Assembly (NCBI GenBank): GCA_018335855.1
Contig: JAGXRM010000044.1
Span: forward strand, 49,809 to 113,808
Length of the DNA stretch: 64,000 nucleotides
DNA from: Clostridiales bacterium
GTDB lineage: Bacteria; Bacillota; Dethiobacteria; Dethiobacterales; Dethiobacteraceae
Reading direction: 5' to 3'
Numbering within the stretch: position 1 is the stretch's first letter; each line of letters opens with the position of its first letter. Below the pieces are notes generated by a model. That model worked only from the letters and a program-made list of their open reading frames with translations. It did not search any database and had not been told where the DNA came from. A program made the position numbers and the translations under genes. Positions 8,101-15,785 of this stretch are shown here, piece by piece.

Positions 8101-8800
8101 AATCACTAAAATACTGGTAGTGGATGATGAAACTAAAATAAGGCGGGTTGTGGAGCAGAGCCTGCGTAAGGATGCTTATCGGGTTGTGCATGCGTCTGAC
8201 GGCCTGGAAGCTTTGCAGAAAGTGGAAGCAGAAAAGCCTGATTTAATTATTCTTGATTTAATGATGCCGGAGATGGATGGGTTTGAAGTTTGCAAAGCAT
8301 TACGTAGTAAGGGTGATAATACGCCGGTAATTATCCTTTCTGCCCGGGATGAATTGGACAATAAAGCCCACGGTTTTAACCTGGGTGTGGACGATTATGT
8401 AACAAAACCGTTTAGCCCGGCGGAACTGGCGCTGCGCGTCAAAGCCGTCCTGCGCCGCCTGAGCGGGGAAGATCTGGCCCCACGGTTAAGGGAAGGAACC
8501 TTTGATGACGGCAGATTGTATATTAACAGTAAAACACGGGATGTTAAGCTCAATGACGCCGCTGTTTATCTCACAGCGAAAGAATTTGATCTGTTGTGGG
8601 TACTGGCGACAAATCCGGGACAAGTCTACAGCCGGGATCAACTTCTTGATCTCGTCTGGGGGAATGAATATTTCGGTGATGCCGGCACAGTGACGGTGTT
8701 AATCCGGCGCATCCGGGAAAAGATAGAAAAAGATCCGGCGAACCCCACCTATCTCCGCACAGTATGGGGAATCGGCTATAAATTTGAAGCCGTCTTATAG
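8093..8800 (+). CDS. OmpR/PhoB-family response regulator
   Basis: Cytoplasmic transcription regulator partnered with the overlapping kinase gene. The receiver domain has the acidic pair in VVDDE, phospho-acceptor Asp55 in LIILDLMMPEMDG and the conserved Lys in VTKPFSP. The C-terminal winged helix (LTAKEFDLLWVLATNPGQ, then RDQLLDLVWG, VTVLIRRIREKIE) is of the PhoB type. ATG 8093 lies nine bases after AAAGGGG; ATG 8084 is in the same frame. Its target genes cannot be named from the window. Confidence 0.92.
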   Translation: MSKITKILVVDDETKIRRVVEQSLRKDAYRVVHASDGLEALQKVEAEKPDLIILDLMMPEMDGFEVCKALRSKGDNTPVIILSARDELDNKAHGFNLGVDDYVTKPFSPAELALRVKAVLRRLSGEDLAPRLREGTFDDGRLYINSKTRDVKLNDAAVYLTAKEFDLLWVLATNPGQVYSRDQLLDLVWGNEYFGDAGTVTVLIRRIREKIEKDPANPTYLRTVWGIGYKFEAVL

Positions 8801-8841
8801 AATATAACGGAACCGGAGATAATTGATTGTGAGGGATATTT

Positions 8842-9222
8842 TTGAGCATCCGCTGTGGAGTGGATATTATTGAAATTGAGAGAGTCGGCCGTGCTTGGCG
8901 CAAGCGGCCCGACTATTTTTTACGTCGGGTATTTACAGAGGAAGAGCAACAAGCTATAGAGGGACGTCCTTATCCTGTGAAGCACCTGGCAGCACGTTTT
9001 GCGGCGAAGGAAGCGGTTTTTAAACTCCTGGGCGCCGGAATTGGTGAGCTGTCCTGGACCGATGTGGAGATTTTCTCCCGCCCCAGCGGCGAGCCATGGG
9101 TGCGCTTAAGCGGCCGAGCCGCGGAGCGCGCAAGAACGCTGTCCGTCGGGGATATTGCCGTTTCACTCAGTCACAGCCGTGAGTTGGCGATAGCTCAGGC
9201 AGTGGCCATTTGTAAAGACTAA
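8842..9222 (+). CDS. acpS: Holo-[acyl-carrier-protein] synthase
   Basis: Transfers 4'-phosphopantetheine from CoA to a serine of apo-ACP, activating fatty acid synthesis. The 126-residue protein has the GVDIIEIERV start with the Mg-binding Asp and the RFAAKEAVFKLLG motif with its Glu, then VSLSHSRELAIA near the end, all diagnostic. TTG 8842 follows GAGGGA. In Bacillota acpS often opens a cluster leading to nnr, a YdcC-type lipoprotein and alr-mazEF; that order is loosely kept here with an Fe-S operon inserted between. Confidence 0.95.
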   Translation: MSIRCGVDIIEIERVGRAWRKRPDYFLRRVFTEEEQQAIEGRPYPVKHLAARFAAKEAVFKLLGAGIGELSWTDVEIFSRPSGEPWVRLSGRAAERARTLSVGDIAVSLSHSRELAIAQAVAICKD

Positions 9223-9277
9223 ATATTACGAAAAACTAAAAAATAATTGAAAACTCTTTTTAACTCTTGACTGGAAA

Positions 9278-9293
9278 ACTACCGTCTGGTAGT
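9278..9293 (+). promoter_or_regulatory. Candidate Rrf2 operator in the isc promoter
   Basis: A perfect inverted repeat, ACTACC gtct GGTAGT, sits between a TTGACT hexamer (9267-9272) and a TATAAT hexamer (9295-9300) ahead of the rrf2 gene. The TTGACT-TATAAT spacing of 22 is too long for a simple sigma-A promoter, but the TATAAT is a good -10. Binding by the adjacent Rrf2 protein is inference. Confidence 0.5.
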
Positions 9294-9345
9294 CTATAAT
9301 AAAGCCGAGTAATCTTATCGGGATTTAGACGGGATGGTTTTGCTT

Positions 9346-9768
9346 ATGAAAGTATCAGCAAAGGGAGAATACGGCGTACGCGCCATGGTTATTCTAGCCT
9401 TAGATTTCAGTACCGGCCCCGTCCCGCTTCGAGAGATTGCACAGCGGGAATGTATCTCTTACCAGTTTCTGGAGCAAATTTTCCTGCCGCTTCGCCGCGC
9501 CGGCCTGATTGAAAGTGTACGTGGCGCTAAAGGGGGTTATGTTCTTGCCAGACCTCCCGGTGAAATTAAGGTAGGCGATATCATTCGTGCTCTGGAAGGG
9601 CCGATTGCGCCTGTGGAGTGTGTGGCGGAAGGTAAAACCGGTTCTTGCAGCCGCGGTGATACTTGCCTGACCCGCGGCATCTGGCAACGATTGCGTGACA
9701 GTATGTCTGAAGTATTGGACGATATTACCCTTGCCGATGTGATTTGTATGTCGGCGGATTCAACTTGA
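9346..9768 (+). CDS. Rrf2-family Fe-S regulator, IscR-like
   Basis: Winged-helix repressor of the Rrf2 family. The N-terminal domain (KGEYGVRAMVILA, then REIAQRECISYQFLEQIFLPLRRAGLIESVRGAKGG split by family loops) is the DNA-binding part. Three cysteines in the pattern CVAEGKTGSCSRGDTC match the Fe-S ligands of IscR, unlike cysteine-free CymR. ATG 9346 matches the common family start MKVSAKGEYG; ATG 9334 is in frame. It opens the operon rrf2-nifS-nifU-ylbF and probably represses it when clusters are plentiful. Confidence 0.88.
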   Translation: MKVSAKGEYGVRAMVILALDFSTGPVPLREIAQRECISYQFLEQIFLPLRRAGLIESVRGAKGGYVLARPPGEIKVGDIIRALEGPIAPVECVAEGKTGSCSRGDTCLTRGIWQRLRDSMSEVLDDITLADVICMSADST

Positions 9769-9779
9769 GGAGGCTGACC

Positions 9780-10946
9780 ATGAAGAAAATTTACTTGGAT
9801 CATGGGGCAACAACGCAGCTAAGCGAAGAAGTATTTGAAACGATGAAGCCGTATCTCTTTGAACTTTACGGCAACCCTTCCAGCTTGCACTCCTTCGGGC
9901 GTGAAGTTCGTAAAGGTTTGGAAGAGGCCCGGGAGAAAGTGGCTGCCGCCATCGGCGCCCAACCCCGGGAAATCGTTTTTACATCCGGCGGGACAGAATC
10001 AGACAACCTGGCAATCCGGGGCGTGGCCAGGGCACAGCAGAAAAAAGGGAATCACATCATTACCAGTGCCGTTGAGCACCATGCTGTGATTGATACCTGT
10101 CATGCCTTAAAGGAAGAGGGCTTCGACATTACAGTGGTCCCCGTTGACGAAACCGGCATGGTTTCCGTTAAAGATGTGGCAGCAGCCATTACAGATAAAA
10201 CCATTCTAATTACAATCATGATGGCCAATAACGAAGTGGGAACGATTCAACCTGTGGCGGAGATCGGTAAACTTGCCCGGGAAAAAGGGATCACGTTTCA
10301 TACAGACGCTGTACAGGCGATTGGCAATCTTCCAATCAATGTGGAAGAATTAAACTGTGACCTGCTTTCCTTATCAGGGCATAAATTTTATGGCCCCAAA
10401 GGGACTGGAGCTCTGTATGTGCGTAAGGGCACCCGGTTAAAGGTATATAGTTTCGGCGGTTCCCAGGAACGTAAATTACGCCCGGGCACAGAAAACGTCC
10501 CGGGTATTATCGGTCTGGGTAAAGCAATTGAACTGGCAGTAAAAGATATGGAGCAGAAAACGGCCAGAGTAGCCGGATTAAGAGACCGGCTGATTGACGG
10601 TCTGCTCAAGTTGCCGGATGTCCGCCTGAACGGTCACCGAACCCAAAGGCTTCCCGGTAATGTAAATGTCTCTATTCAGTATGTGGAAGGGGAATCCCTG
10701 ATTCTCAGCCTGGACTTAAAAGGAATTGCCTCATCCAGCGGCTCTGCCTGTACGTCGGGCTCCCTTGACCCATCCCACGTGTTGCTGGCCATGGGTTTAG
10801 ACCATCAGACCGCCCACGGATCGCTCCGGCTTACCCTTGGCGTGGAAAATACTGACGAAGAAATTGATTATGTGCTGGAAGTTGTTCCGGAAATTGTGGA
10901 GCGCCTGCGCGCCATGTCACCAGTATACACTTGTAAAAACGATTAA
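9780..10946 (+). CDS. Cysteine desulfurase, NifS/IscS-like
   Basis: PLP enzyme that takes sulfur from L-cysteine as a persulfide for Fe-S assembly. The PLP Lys202 is in LSGHKFYGPKG and the persulfide-forming Cys324 in SSGSACTSGSL, a long flexible-loop version typical of group I (IscS/NifS) desulfurases. The start GATTYLDH-like motif reads YLDHGATTQ. ATG 9780 follows TTGAGGAGG. The next gene is the scaffold nifU/iscU, so the pair builds clusters; the preceding Rrf2 gene likely controls both. Confidence 0.95.
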   Translation: MKKIYLDHGATTQLSEEVFETMKPYLFELYGNPSSLHSFGREVRKGLEEAREKVAAAIGAQPREIVFTSGGTESDNLAIRGVARAQQKKGNHIITSAVEHHAVIDTCHALKEEGFDITVVPVDETGMVSVKDVAAAITDKTILITIMMANNEVGTIQPVAEIGKLAREKGITFHTDAVQAIGNLPINVEELNCDLLSLSGHKFYGPKGTGALYVRKGTRLKVYSFGGSQERKLRPGTENVPGIIGLGKAIELAVKDMEQKTARVAGLRDRLIDGLLKLPDVRLNGHRTQRLPGNVNVSIQYVEGESLILSLDLKGIASSSGSACTSGSLDPSHVLLAMGLDHQTAHGSLRLTLGVENTDEEIDYVLEVVPEIVERLRAMSPVYTCKND

Positions 10947-10963
10947 TAGCGAGGTGGAGTTAG

Positions 10964-11344
10964 ATGTACACGGAAAAAGTGATGGAGCATTTTACCAATC
11001 CACGTAATGTCGGGGAGATAGAAAATGCGGACGGTGTTGGTGAAGTGGGGAATATGAAGTGCGGCGATATCATGCGTATTTACATTAAAGTAAATGATGA
11101 AAATGTGATTGAAGACGTCAAGTTTCGTACATTCGGTTGCGGGGCGGCTATCGCTACCAGCAGTGTGGTAACAGAAATGGTGAAAGGGAAAACCATTGAG
11201 GAAGCACTGGAGATTACCAATAAACAGGTAGCAGAAGAACTGGGTGGTTTGCCGGAAAACAAAATGCATTGTTCCAACCTGGCAGCAGATGCTCTCCATA
11301 AGGCTATTGATGATTTAAAAAATAAGCAAAACGAGAAAAAATAA
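10964..11344 (+). CDS. Fe-S cluster scaffold protein, IscU/NifU N-terminal type
   Basis: Scaffold on which new Fe-S clusters are assembled with sulfur from the upstream desulfurase. The 126-residue protein keeps the three ligand cysteines: Cys33 in NMKCGD, Cys59 in FGCGAA and Cys103 in KMHCSN. The residue after Cys33 is GD, as in NifU/IscU. ATG 10964 follows GCGAGGTGGAG, 17 bases after nifS. It lacks the C-terminal NifU domain, normal for clostridial members. Confidence 0.94.
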   Translation: MYTEKVMEHFTNPRNVGEIENADGVGEVGNMKCGDIMRIYIKVNDENVIEDVKFRTFGCGAAIATSSVVTEMVKGKTIEEALEITNKQVAEELGGLPENKMHCSNLAADALHKAIDDLKNKQNEKK

Positions 11345-11362
11345 GGGCTACAGGAGGAAATT

Positions 11363-11740
11363 ATGAATCCAATGGAACTGGCGGAACAACTGGGTGAAGC
11401 AATACTTGCATCGAATGAGTATAAAAACTATACCGATGCCAAGGAAGCCATGGATAACAGTGATGAAGCAAACAATCTGGTGGAAACCTTTCAGGACCGG
11501 CAGCAGGCTCTCCGTGACAGTCAGTTAACGGGAAGGAAGGTCACGCAGGAACAGATTGACGAGTTACGTGCCCATCAGCGTAAGATGCTGGAAAACCCAG
11601 AAATCGGCGCGTATTTAGAGGCGAAGAAAAATGTGGATACTCTACTCGCTGCTGTGAACGAAGTTATCTCCCGTGTGACAGGAATGGAGTCGGGAGGACA
11701 CAGTCACGGTGCAGGCGGCTGCAGTGGCGGTTGCTGTTAA
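11363..11740 (+). CDS. YlbF/YmcA-family protein with Cys-rich tail
   Basis: Helical protein of the YlbF/YmcA (DUF964, Com_YlbF) family, whose Bacillus members form a 4Fe-4S-carrying complex with YaaT that acts on RNase Y. Residues about 1-108 give the helical family domain (ILASNEYKNYTDAKEAM, ENPEIGAYLEAKKNVDTLL). A 20-residue extension ends HSHGAGGCSGGCC, with three Cys and two His suited to metal binding. ATG 11363 follows CAGGAGG. As last gene of the Fe-S operon its tail may bind or receive a cluster; this is inference. Confidence 0.82.
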   Translation: MNPMELAEQLGEAILASNEYKNYTDAKEAMDNSDEANNLVETFQDRQQALRDSQLTGRKVTQEQIDELRAHQRKMLENPEIGAYLEAKKNVDTLLAAVNEVISRVTGMESGGHSHGAGGCSGGCC

Positions 11741-11784
11741 AAACTTTATGGCGAACAGCCTGAACGTAAGATAAACTCTTCATG

Positions 11785-11815
11785 AAAATCAGGCGCATAG
11801 ATGCGCCTGATTTTG
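11785..11815 (+). terminator. Terminator of the rrf2-nifS-nifU-ylbF operon
   Basis: A perfect 13-base stem, AAAATCAGGCGCA and TGCGCCTGATTTT, with a four-base loop, ends in T residues 45 bases after the ylbF-like gene. A TATAAT hexamer at 11832-11837 then starts the next unit. Confidence 0.85.
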
Positions 11816-11881
11816 TCTAACGGAATTATGGTATAATATCCCTTGAAGTGCGTTTCCCATGGAAAAAGAGGGAGTGGTATC

Positions 11882-13420
11882 GTGGAAATTATCACAGCGG
11901 CACAGATGCGCGAAATTGACCGCAGAGCAATAGAAGATTTCGGGATTCCCGGGATTGTCTTGATGGAAAACGCCGGGTTGCGCATTGTGGAGACTGTCCG
12001 CACGCTGCCTTGCACAAATGTGGTTATCCTGGCCGGTCGTGGTAATAACGGCGGGGATGGCTTTGTGGCTGCCAGACACCTTCGAAATGAAAAAAATGTT
12101 TCTGTTTGGATGACAGCGGAGCCGCAGACGTATCAGGGAGATGCCCGGACCAATCTTATGATTTTGCAACGGCTTGAGCAACCGCTCCGTGTTGTCCGCG
12201 GGGAAGAAGATTTGGCGGATCTGGCAGGAGACCTGGCGCAGGCAGATCTGGTGGTGGATGGACTCCTTGGCACCGGTGTTTCCCGGCAGGTGGATCCTCT
12301 TTATGCCGGAATCATTCGCCTGGTGAACAGAATGGGAGTTCCTGTTGTGGCCATAGACATTCCCTCAGGAGTTTGCGCCGACACAGGAAAAATCCTGGGC
12401 AGTGCTATACGTGCATCTATTACAGTAACATTTGCTTTGCCAAAACAAGGGTTGTTGTTTTTCCCCGGTGCCGCTTGCACCGGCCGGCTGGAAGTCGCCG
12501 ATATCGGCATTCCGCCGGCACTGGTCACAGGGTACAAGTTTAATTTGCTGACTTCTGCGGATATGGTAAGGCTTTTGCCGCCAAGGCCGTCGGAAGGGCA
12601 TAAAGGTACTTTCGGTTCAGTTCTGTTGGTTGCGGGATCCCGTGGGATGTCAGGCGCGGCCGCTCTTTCCGCCCGAGCAGCGTTGCGCGGAGGTTGTGGT
12701 ATGGTTTATGCGGCTATTCCGGAAAGCATTCAGCCAACGCTGGCCGCCCAGACCCAGGAAACGGTGACGCTGCCTTTGCCTGAGAACAGGCACGGCCGTT
12801 TAAAGGCGGAAGCATTGGACATGCTTCGTGAAAAGTGGGCTGTTTGCCAGGTGGTGGCCGCAGGGCCCGGCCTTTCCCGGGATTCAGACGTAATGCCTGT
12901 TTTAGCAGGAATTTTACGGGAAAGCCGTCTTCCTGTGGTCCTGGACGCGGATGCTTTAAATCTGCTGGCAAAGGACCCCAGCCTGACCCGGGACAGGGAA
13001 GGATCGACGCTGCTCACACCGCACCCGGGTGAAGCGGCGCGATTGCTGAATACTACTGTAGAAGCAATACAGTCGGACAGACTGGGCGTTGTCCGGCACC
13101 TGGCGGAGCGTTATCACAGTACGGTTGTGTTGAAAGGCGCCCACACTTTAATCGCCGACCCATCCGGAGAGATCTCCCTGAATGTGACGGGTAATAACGG
13201 GATGGGTACTGCAGGCAGCGGTGATGTGCTTACCGGACTTGCCGCAGCTCTCCTGGCACAGAGGTTAACCGTTCCTCAGGCGGCGCGACTCGCTGTCTAC
13301 ATTCACGGTTTGGCCGGTGACCATGCCGCAGCTGTTAAAGGAGAGAGGGCTCTGATGGCCGGAGATATTATTGAAGAGATTCCCAAGGCATATCTGGAAT
13401 TAACTAAAATACATATGTAG
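11882..13420 (+). CDS. nnr: Bifunctional NAD(P)H-hydrate epimerase/dehydratase
   Basis: Repairs hydrated NADH and NADPH: the N-terminal YjeF domain epimerises NAD(P)HX, the C-terminal ribokinase-like domain dehydrates it with ADP or ATP. The N-half shows LAGRGNNGGDGFVAARHL and the catalytic-type DGLLGTGV; the C-half shows VLLVAGSRGMSGAA, LDADALN, LTPHPGEAARL and GNNGMGTAGSGDVLTG. GTG 11882 lies seven bases after GAGGGAG; the fused 512-residue length is standard. It leads a unit with the CBS protein and the lipoprotein downstream. Confidence 0.95.
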   Translation: MEIITAAQMREIDRRAIEDFGIPGIVLMENAGLRIVETVRTLPCTNVVILAGRGNNGGDGFVAARHLRNEKNVSVWMTAEPQTYQGDARTNLMILQRLEQPLRVVRGEEDLADLAGDLAQADLVVDGLLGTGVSRQVDPLYAGIIRLVNRMGVPVVAIDIPSGVCADTGKILGSAIRASITVTFALPKQGLLFFPGAACTGRLEVADIGIPPALVTGYKFNLLTSADMVRLLPPRPSEGHKGTFGSVLLVAGSRGMSGAAALSARAALRGGCGMVYAAIPESIQPTLAAQTQETVTLPLPENRHGRLKAEALDMLREKWAVCQVVAAGPGLSRDSDVMPVLAGILRESRLPVVLDADALNLLAKDPSLTRDREGSTLLTPHPGEAARLLNTTVEAIQSDRLGVVRHLAERYHSTVVLKGAHTLIADPSGEISLNVTGNNGMGTAGSGDVLTGLAAALLAQRLTVPQAARLAVYIHGLAGDHAAAVKGERALMAGDIIEEIPKAYLELTKIHM

Positions 13421-13435
13421 AGAGGAGCAACTCAA

Positions 13436-13882
13436 ATGTTCGCAAAAGATATTATGACACCAGAAGTCGTCACGGTAACGAAGGATACAACGGTAACGGA
13501 AGTCGCGCGGTTATTGACAGAGCATAAAGTCAGCGGTCTGCCGGTCATTGACCAGGAAGGGCGCGTGGCCGGCATGGTCAGTGAGGGCGATTTAATTCAC
13601 CAGGATAAAAAGCTCCATACGCCGGCGTTTCTTGAAATTTTAGGCGGAGTTATTTATCTGGAGAACCCGCAGCGACTGGGTCAGGATTTGAAAAAAATGA
13701 CGGCCGTAAAAGTAGCGGAAATCATGACGCCGAAACCTTACACGGTAAAAGAAGACGCAACAATAGAGGATATTGCCACTATTATGATTGAACGGCAGGT
13801 TAACCGTGTGCCTGTGGTGGACGGTGCGGGTAAACTGGTGGGCATTGTAAGCCGCCAGGATTTGGTGAAAGCAATGATATAA
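13436..13882 (+). CDS. CBS-domain pair protein
   Basis: A 148-residue protein made only of two CBS domains (about 7-60 and 90-148), a module that binds adenosine nucleotides and senses energy state. Repeated signatures are MTPEVVTVTKDTTVTEVARLL with VSGLPVID, and MTPKPYTVKEDATIEDIA with VNRVPVVD. ATG 13436 follows AGAGGAG, 16 bases after nnr. A partner protein is not evident; co-transcription with nnr suggests a link to nucleotide status, but that is conjecture. Confidence 0.9.
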   Translation: MFAKDIMTPEVVTVTKDTTVTEVARLLTEHKVSGLPVIDQEGRVAGMVSEGDLIHQDKKLHTPAFLEILGGVIYLENPQRLGQDLKKMTAVKVAEIMTPKPYTVKEDATIEDIATIMIERQVNRVPVVDGAGKLVGIVSRQDLVKAMI

Positions 13883-13903
13883 ACAAAAAAAGGGGCGAGG
13901 CTG

Positions 13904-14917
13904 TTGTCATTGAAGTCTCTGGCTTGCGTACTGTTGCTGACGGTACTGATTACCGGGTGCTCCATGAACGGGGAGCGACTGGTTGATCGGACTGCAAAAA
14001 AGGTTGATAAGCTCCAGGGCTTTTATGCGGAACTGGATGCTGTAGTATTTAGCCTGGAAGGGGAGCAGCGATATCGTGTTAAGCAATGGTTGCAAGTGCC
14101 CGGACGTTGGCGAGTCGAAGTGGAAACGGATACGGGGGAACAGATATTCTTATGTGACGGTGAGCAAGTTTGGATTTACCAGCCGGGAATAAAGGAGTTT
14201 TTTCATCTGGATGTCGATGCCGCCCGGGAAATCCAGCCACCATTTCTGCTAACCGGTTACCTGAATGAATTGGCAGGAGCTTCGTCTCCCCTTTTTGAGG
14301 GTCAGGAAAAAAAAGAAAACAGGGACTGCTATGTTGTCTCCTATGAAACATACCCCGAATCCGAAACGGTTCGTCTCTGGCTGGATAAAAAAAGCCTCTT
14401 TCCCATACTTATTGAAACATATCAGGACGAAGAACTGCTTAATCGCCTGGCGTGTACCAGCCTTACCCTGAATCCGAAATTCGCTGATGAATTTTTCATG
14501 TATACAGGAGAAAATGAGCGGAAGGTGGCTACCCACTGTCTGGTCAAACCGCTTTCCCTGGATGATGCAAAGCGGGATTGGTCGTTACCCGTTTATGTAC
14601 CTGCTTACTTGCCCGAGGATACATGGCTTTTTATCATCTCCCATGCGGAGGAAGATGAACGGGAGCAGTTGACTCTTGTCTATGAAGGCAAACATTCTTT
14701 TTCGCTGGTACAGCGCGCCAAATCCGATAGGGGTATTCGCGTAACAGAAGGCATGAAGGAAATCGTAGTCGGTGGCAGCACAGGGTTTTACCAAAAAAAC
14801 CGCATAAACGAACTCAACACGTTATGGTGGTCAAATGAAACCAGTGACTTTGTGCTGACGGGCCCTGTACCGCTTACGGAGTTACTGCAAGTGGCCCAAT
14901 CGTTGCAAGCAGATTAG
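13904..14917 (+). CDS. LolA-fold lipoprotein, YdcC-like
   Basis: Membrane-anchored lipoprotein of 337 residues. The signal peptide ends at the lipobox VLITGC; the mature N-half (RYRVKQWLQVPGRWRVEVET, LCDGEQVWIYQPG) resembles the LolA/outer-membrane-carrier fold seen in Bacillus YdcC, and the C-part resembles DUF4367-type domains. TTG 13904 or TTG 13910 follows GGGGCGAGG. In Bacillota this gene commonly lies between acpS and alr, as here within 12 kb, which supports the YdcC assignment. YdcC-type proteins are linked to sporulation; the exact role is unknown. Confidence 0.78.
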   Translation: MSLKSLACVLLLTVLITGCSMNGERLVDRTAKKVDKLQGFYAELDAVVFSLEGEQRYRVKQWLQVPGRWRVEVETDTGEQIFLCDGEQVWIYQPGIKEFFHLDVDAAREIQPPFLLTGYLNELAGASSPLFEGQEKKENRDCYVVSYETYPESETVRLWLDKKSLFPILIETYQDEELLNRLACTSLTLNPKFADEFFMYTGENERKVATHCLVKPLSLDDAKRDWSLPVYVPAYLPEDTWLFIISHAEEDEREQLTLVYEGKHSFSLVQRAKSDRGIRVTEGMKEIVVGGSTGFYQKNRINELNTLWWSNETSDFVLTGPVPLTELLQVAQSLQAD

Positions 14918-14968
14918 TTTCTTTAAGCGACACTATTGCATATGATAGAAAGTGGAAGGAGTGACGCT

Positions 14969-15157
14969 ATGGGAATCGATCCTTTACCCCCTTGCCCCAC
15001 AGGATTGTTTTTGGAGATTCAACCCGGGGACACACTGTTTGGAATCGCTCAGGAACAGGATACAACGGTAGAAGCGATATTAGCGTTAAACCCGGGCATT
15101 AATCCAAAAAGATTGATTGTCGGTATGATTATTTGTTTGCCATTGCCTAACGCATAA
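14969..15157 (+). CDS. Small LysM-domain protein
   Basis: A 62-residue protein consisting of one LysM motif (LEIQPGDTLFGIAQEQDTTV, then LNPGINPKRLIVGMIICLP), which binds peptidoglycan or chitin-like glycans. There is no signal peptide, so it may act inside the cell, for example on the forespore or spore cortex as in SafA-type proteins. ATG 14969 lies seven bases after GGAAGGAG; the upstream in-frame ATG codons lack such a site. It lies between a lipoprotein gene and a terminator. Confidence 0.85.
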   Translation: MGIDPLPPCPTGLFLEIQPGDTLFGIAQEQDTTVEAILALNPGINPKRLIVGMIICLPLPNA

Positions 15158-15196
15158 TTGAGTCTTACAACAATGTCATGCTGCCGTAAATAAACT

Positions 15197-15225
15197 CGCC
15201 GCTTAAAAGAGCGGTGTTTTTTTTT
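15197..15225 (+). terminator. Terminator before the threonine operon
   Basis: CGCCGCT and AGCGGTG pair (one G-T wobble) around a six-base loop and are followed by nine T residues. Confidence 0.8.
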
Positions 15226-15239
15226 AAATAAAAAAGCTG

Positions 15240-15268
15240 TTGCGATTTCAGTTTTTCTGCGCTATAAT
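15240..15268 (+). promoter_or_regulatory. Sigma-A-type promoter of the ACT-hom-thrB-lysC unit
   Basis: TTGCGA (15240-15245) and TATAAT (15263-15268) are 17 bases apart, about 50 bases before the ACT-domain gene. No T-box or other leader motif was found between promoter and gene. Confidence 0.7.
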
Positions 15269-15318
15269 GTTTATCATGTATAGATGAATGTTCACCTGCA
15301 GTGGACAGGAGGTTGTGT

Positions 15319-15765
15319 ATGACAGACAGTCAGGATAAGTTTTATCTTGTGCAGGAGAATGTCCTGCCTCAAGTCCTGCGAAAAACAGCCATGGCAAAGG
15401 AAATGCTGAAAAAAGGTAATGCCAGGACAATTAACGAAGCCGTCCAGGCAGTGGGGATTAGTCGCGGGGCATTTTATAAATACCGGGATTTCATTTTTCC
15501 GTTTCGGGAAGCAAGCAAAGGTAAAATTATAACCGTTGCCCTCATTCTGGAGCATACATCCGGTGTTCTCTCCGAGGTACTAAAAGCCATTGCTACAGCC
15601 AGGGGTAATGTTCTTACCATTAATCAGGGAATTCCTCTGCAGGGAGTGGCCAACGCCTCTATTTCTTTTGAGACAGCCAATCTGCACGGTGATGTTGATG
15701 ATTTGCTGTTATTATTGTCCAGAGTTCCAGGCGTGCAGAAGTTGGAGGTTGTGGGCCATACCTAA
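15319..15765 (+). CDS. pheB: ACT-domain protein, PheB (UPF0735)
   Basis: A 148-residue protein of the PheB/UPF0735 family. A helix-turn-helix-like N-terminus (ARTINEAVQAVGISRGAFYKYRD, residues about 36-58) is followed by an ACT domain (ALILEHTSGVLSEVLKAIA) that usually binds an amino acid. ATG 15319 lies six bases after ACAGGAGG. It is the first gene before hom-thrB-lysC, a common clostridial order, so it may sense an aspartate- or aromatic-family amino acid; the ligand is not shown by the sequence. Confidence 0.88.
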   Translation: MTDSQDKFYLVQENVLPQVLRKTAMAKEMLKKGNARTINEAVQAVGISRGAFYKYRDFIFPFREASKGKIITVALILEHTSGVLSEVLKAIATARGNVLTINQGIPLQGVANASISFETANLHGDVDDLLLLLSRVPGVQKLEVVGHT

Positions 15766-15785
15766 TTTAAGATAGGAGTGATCAC

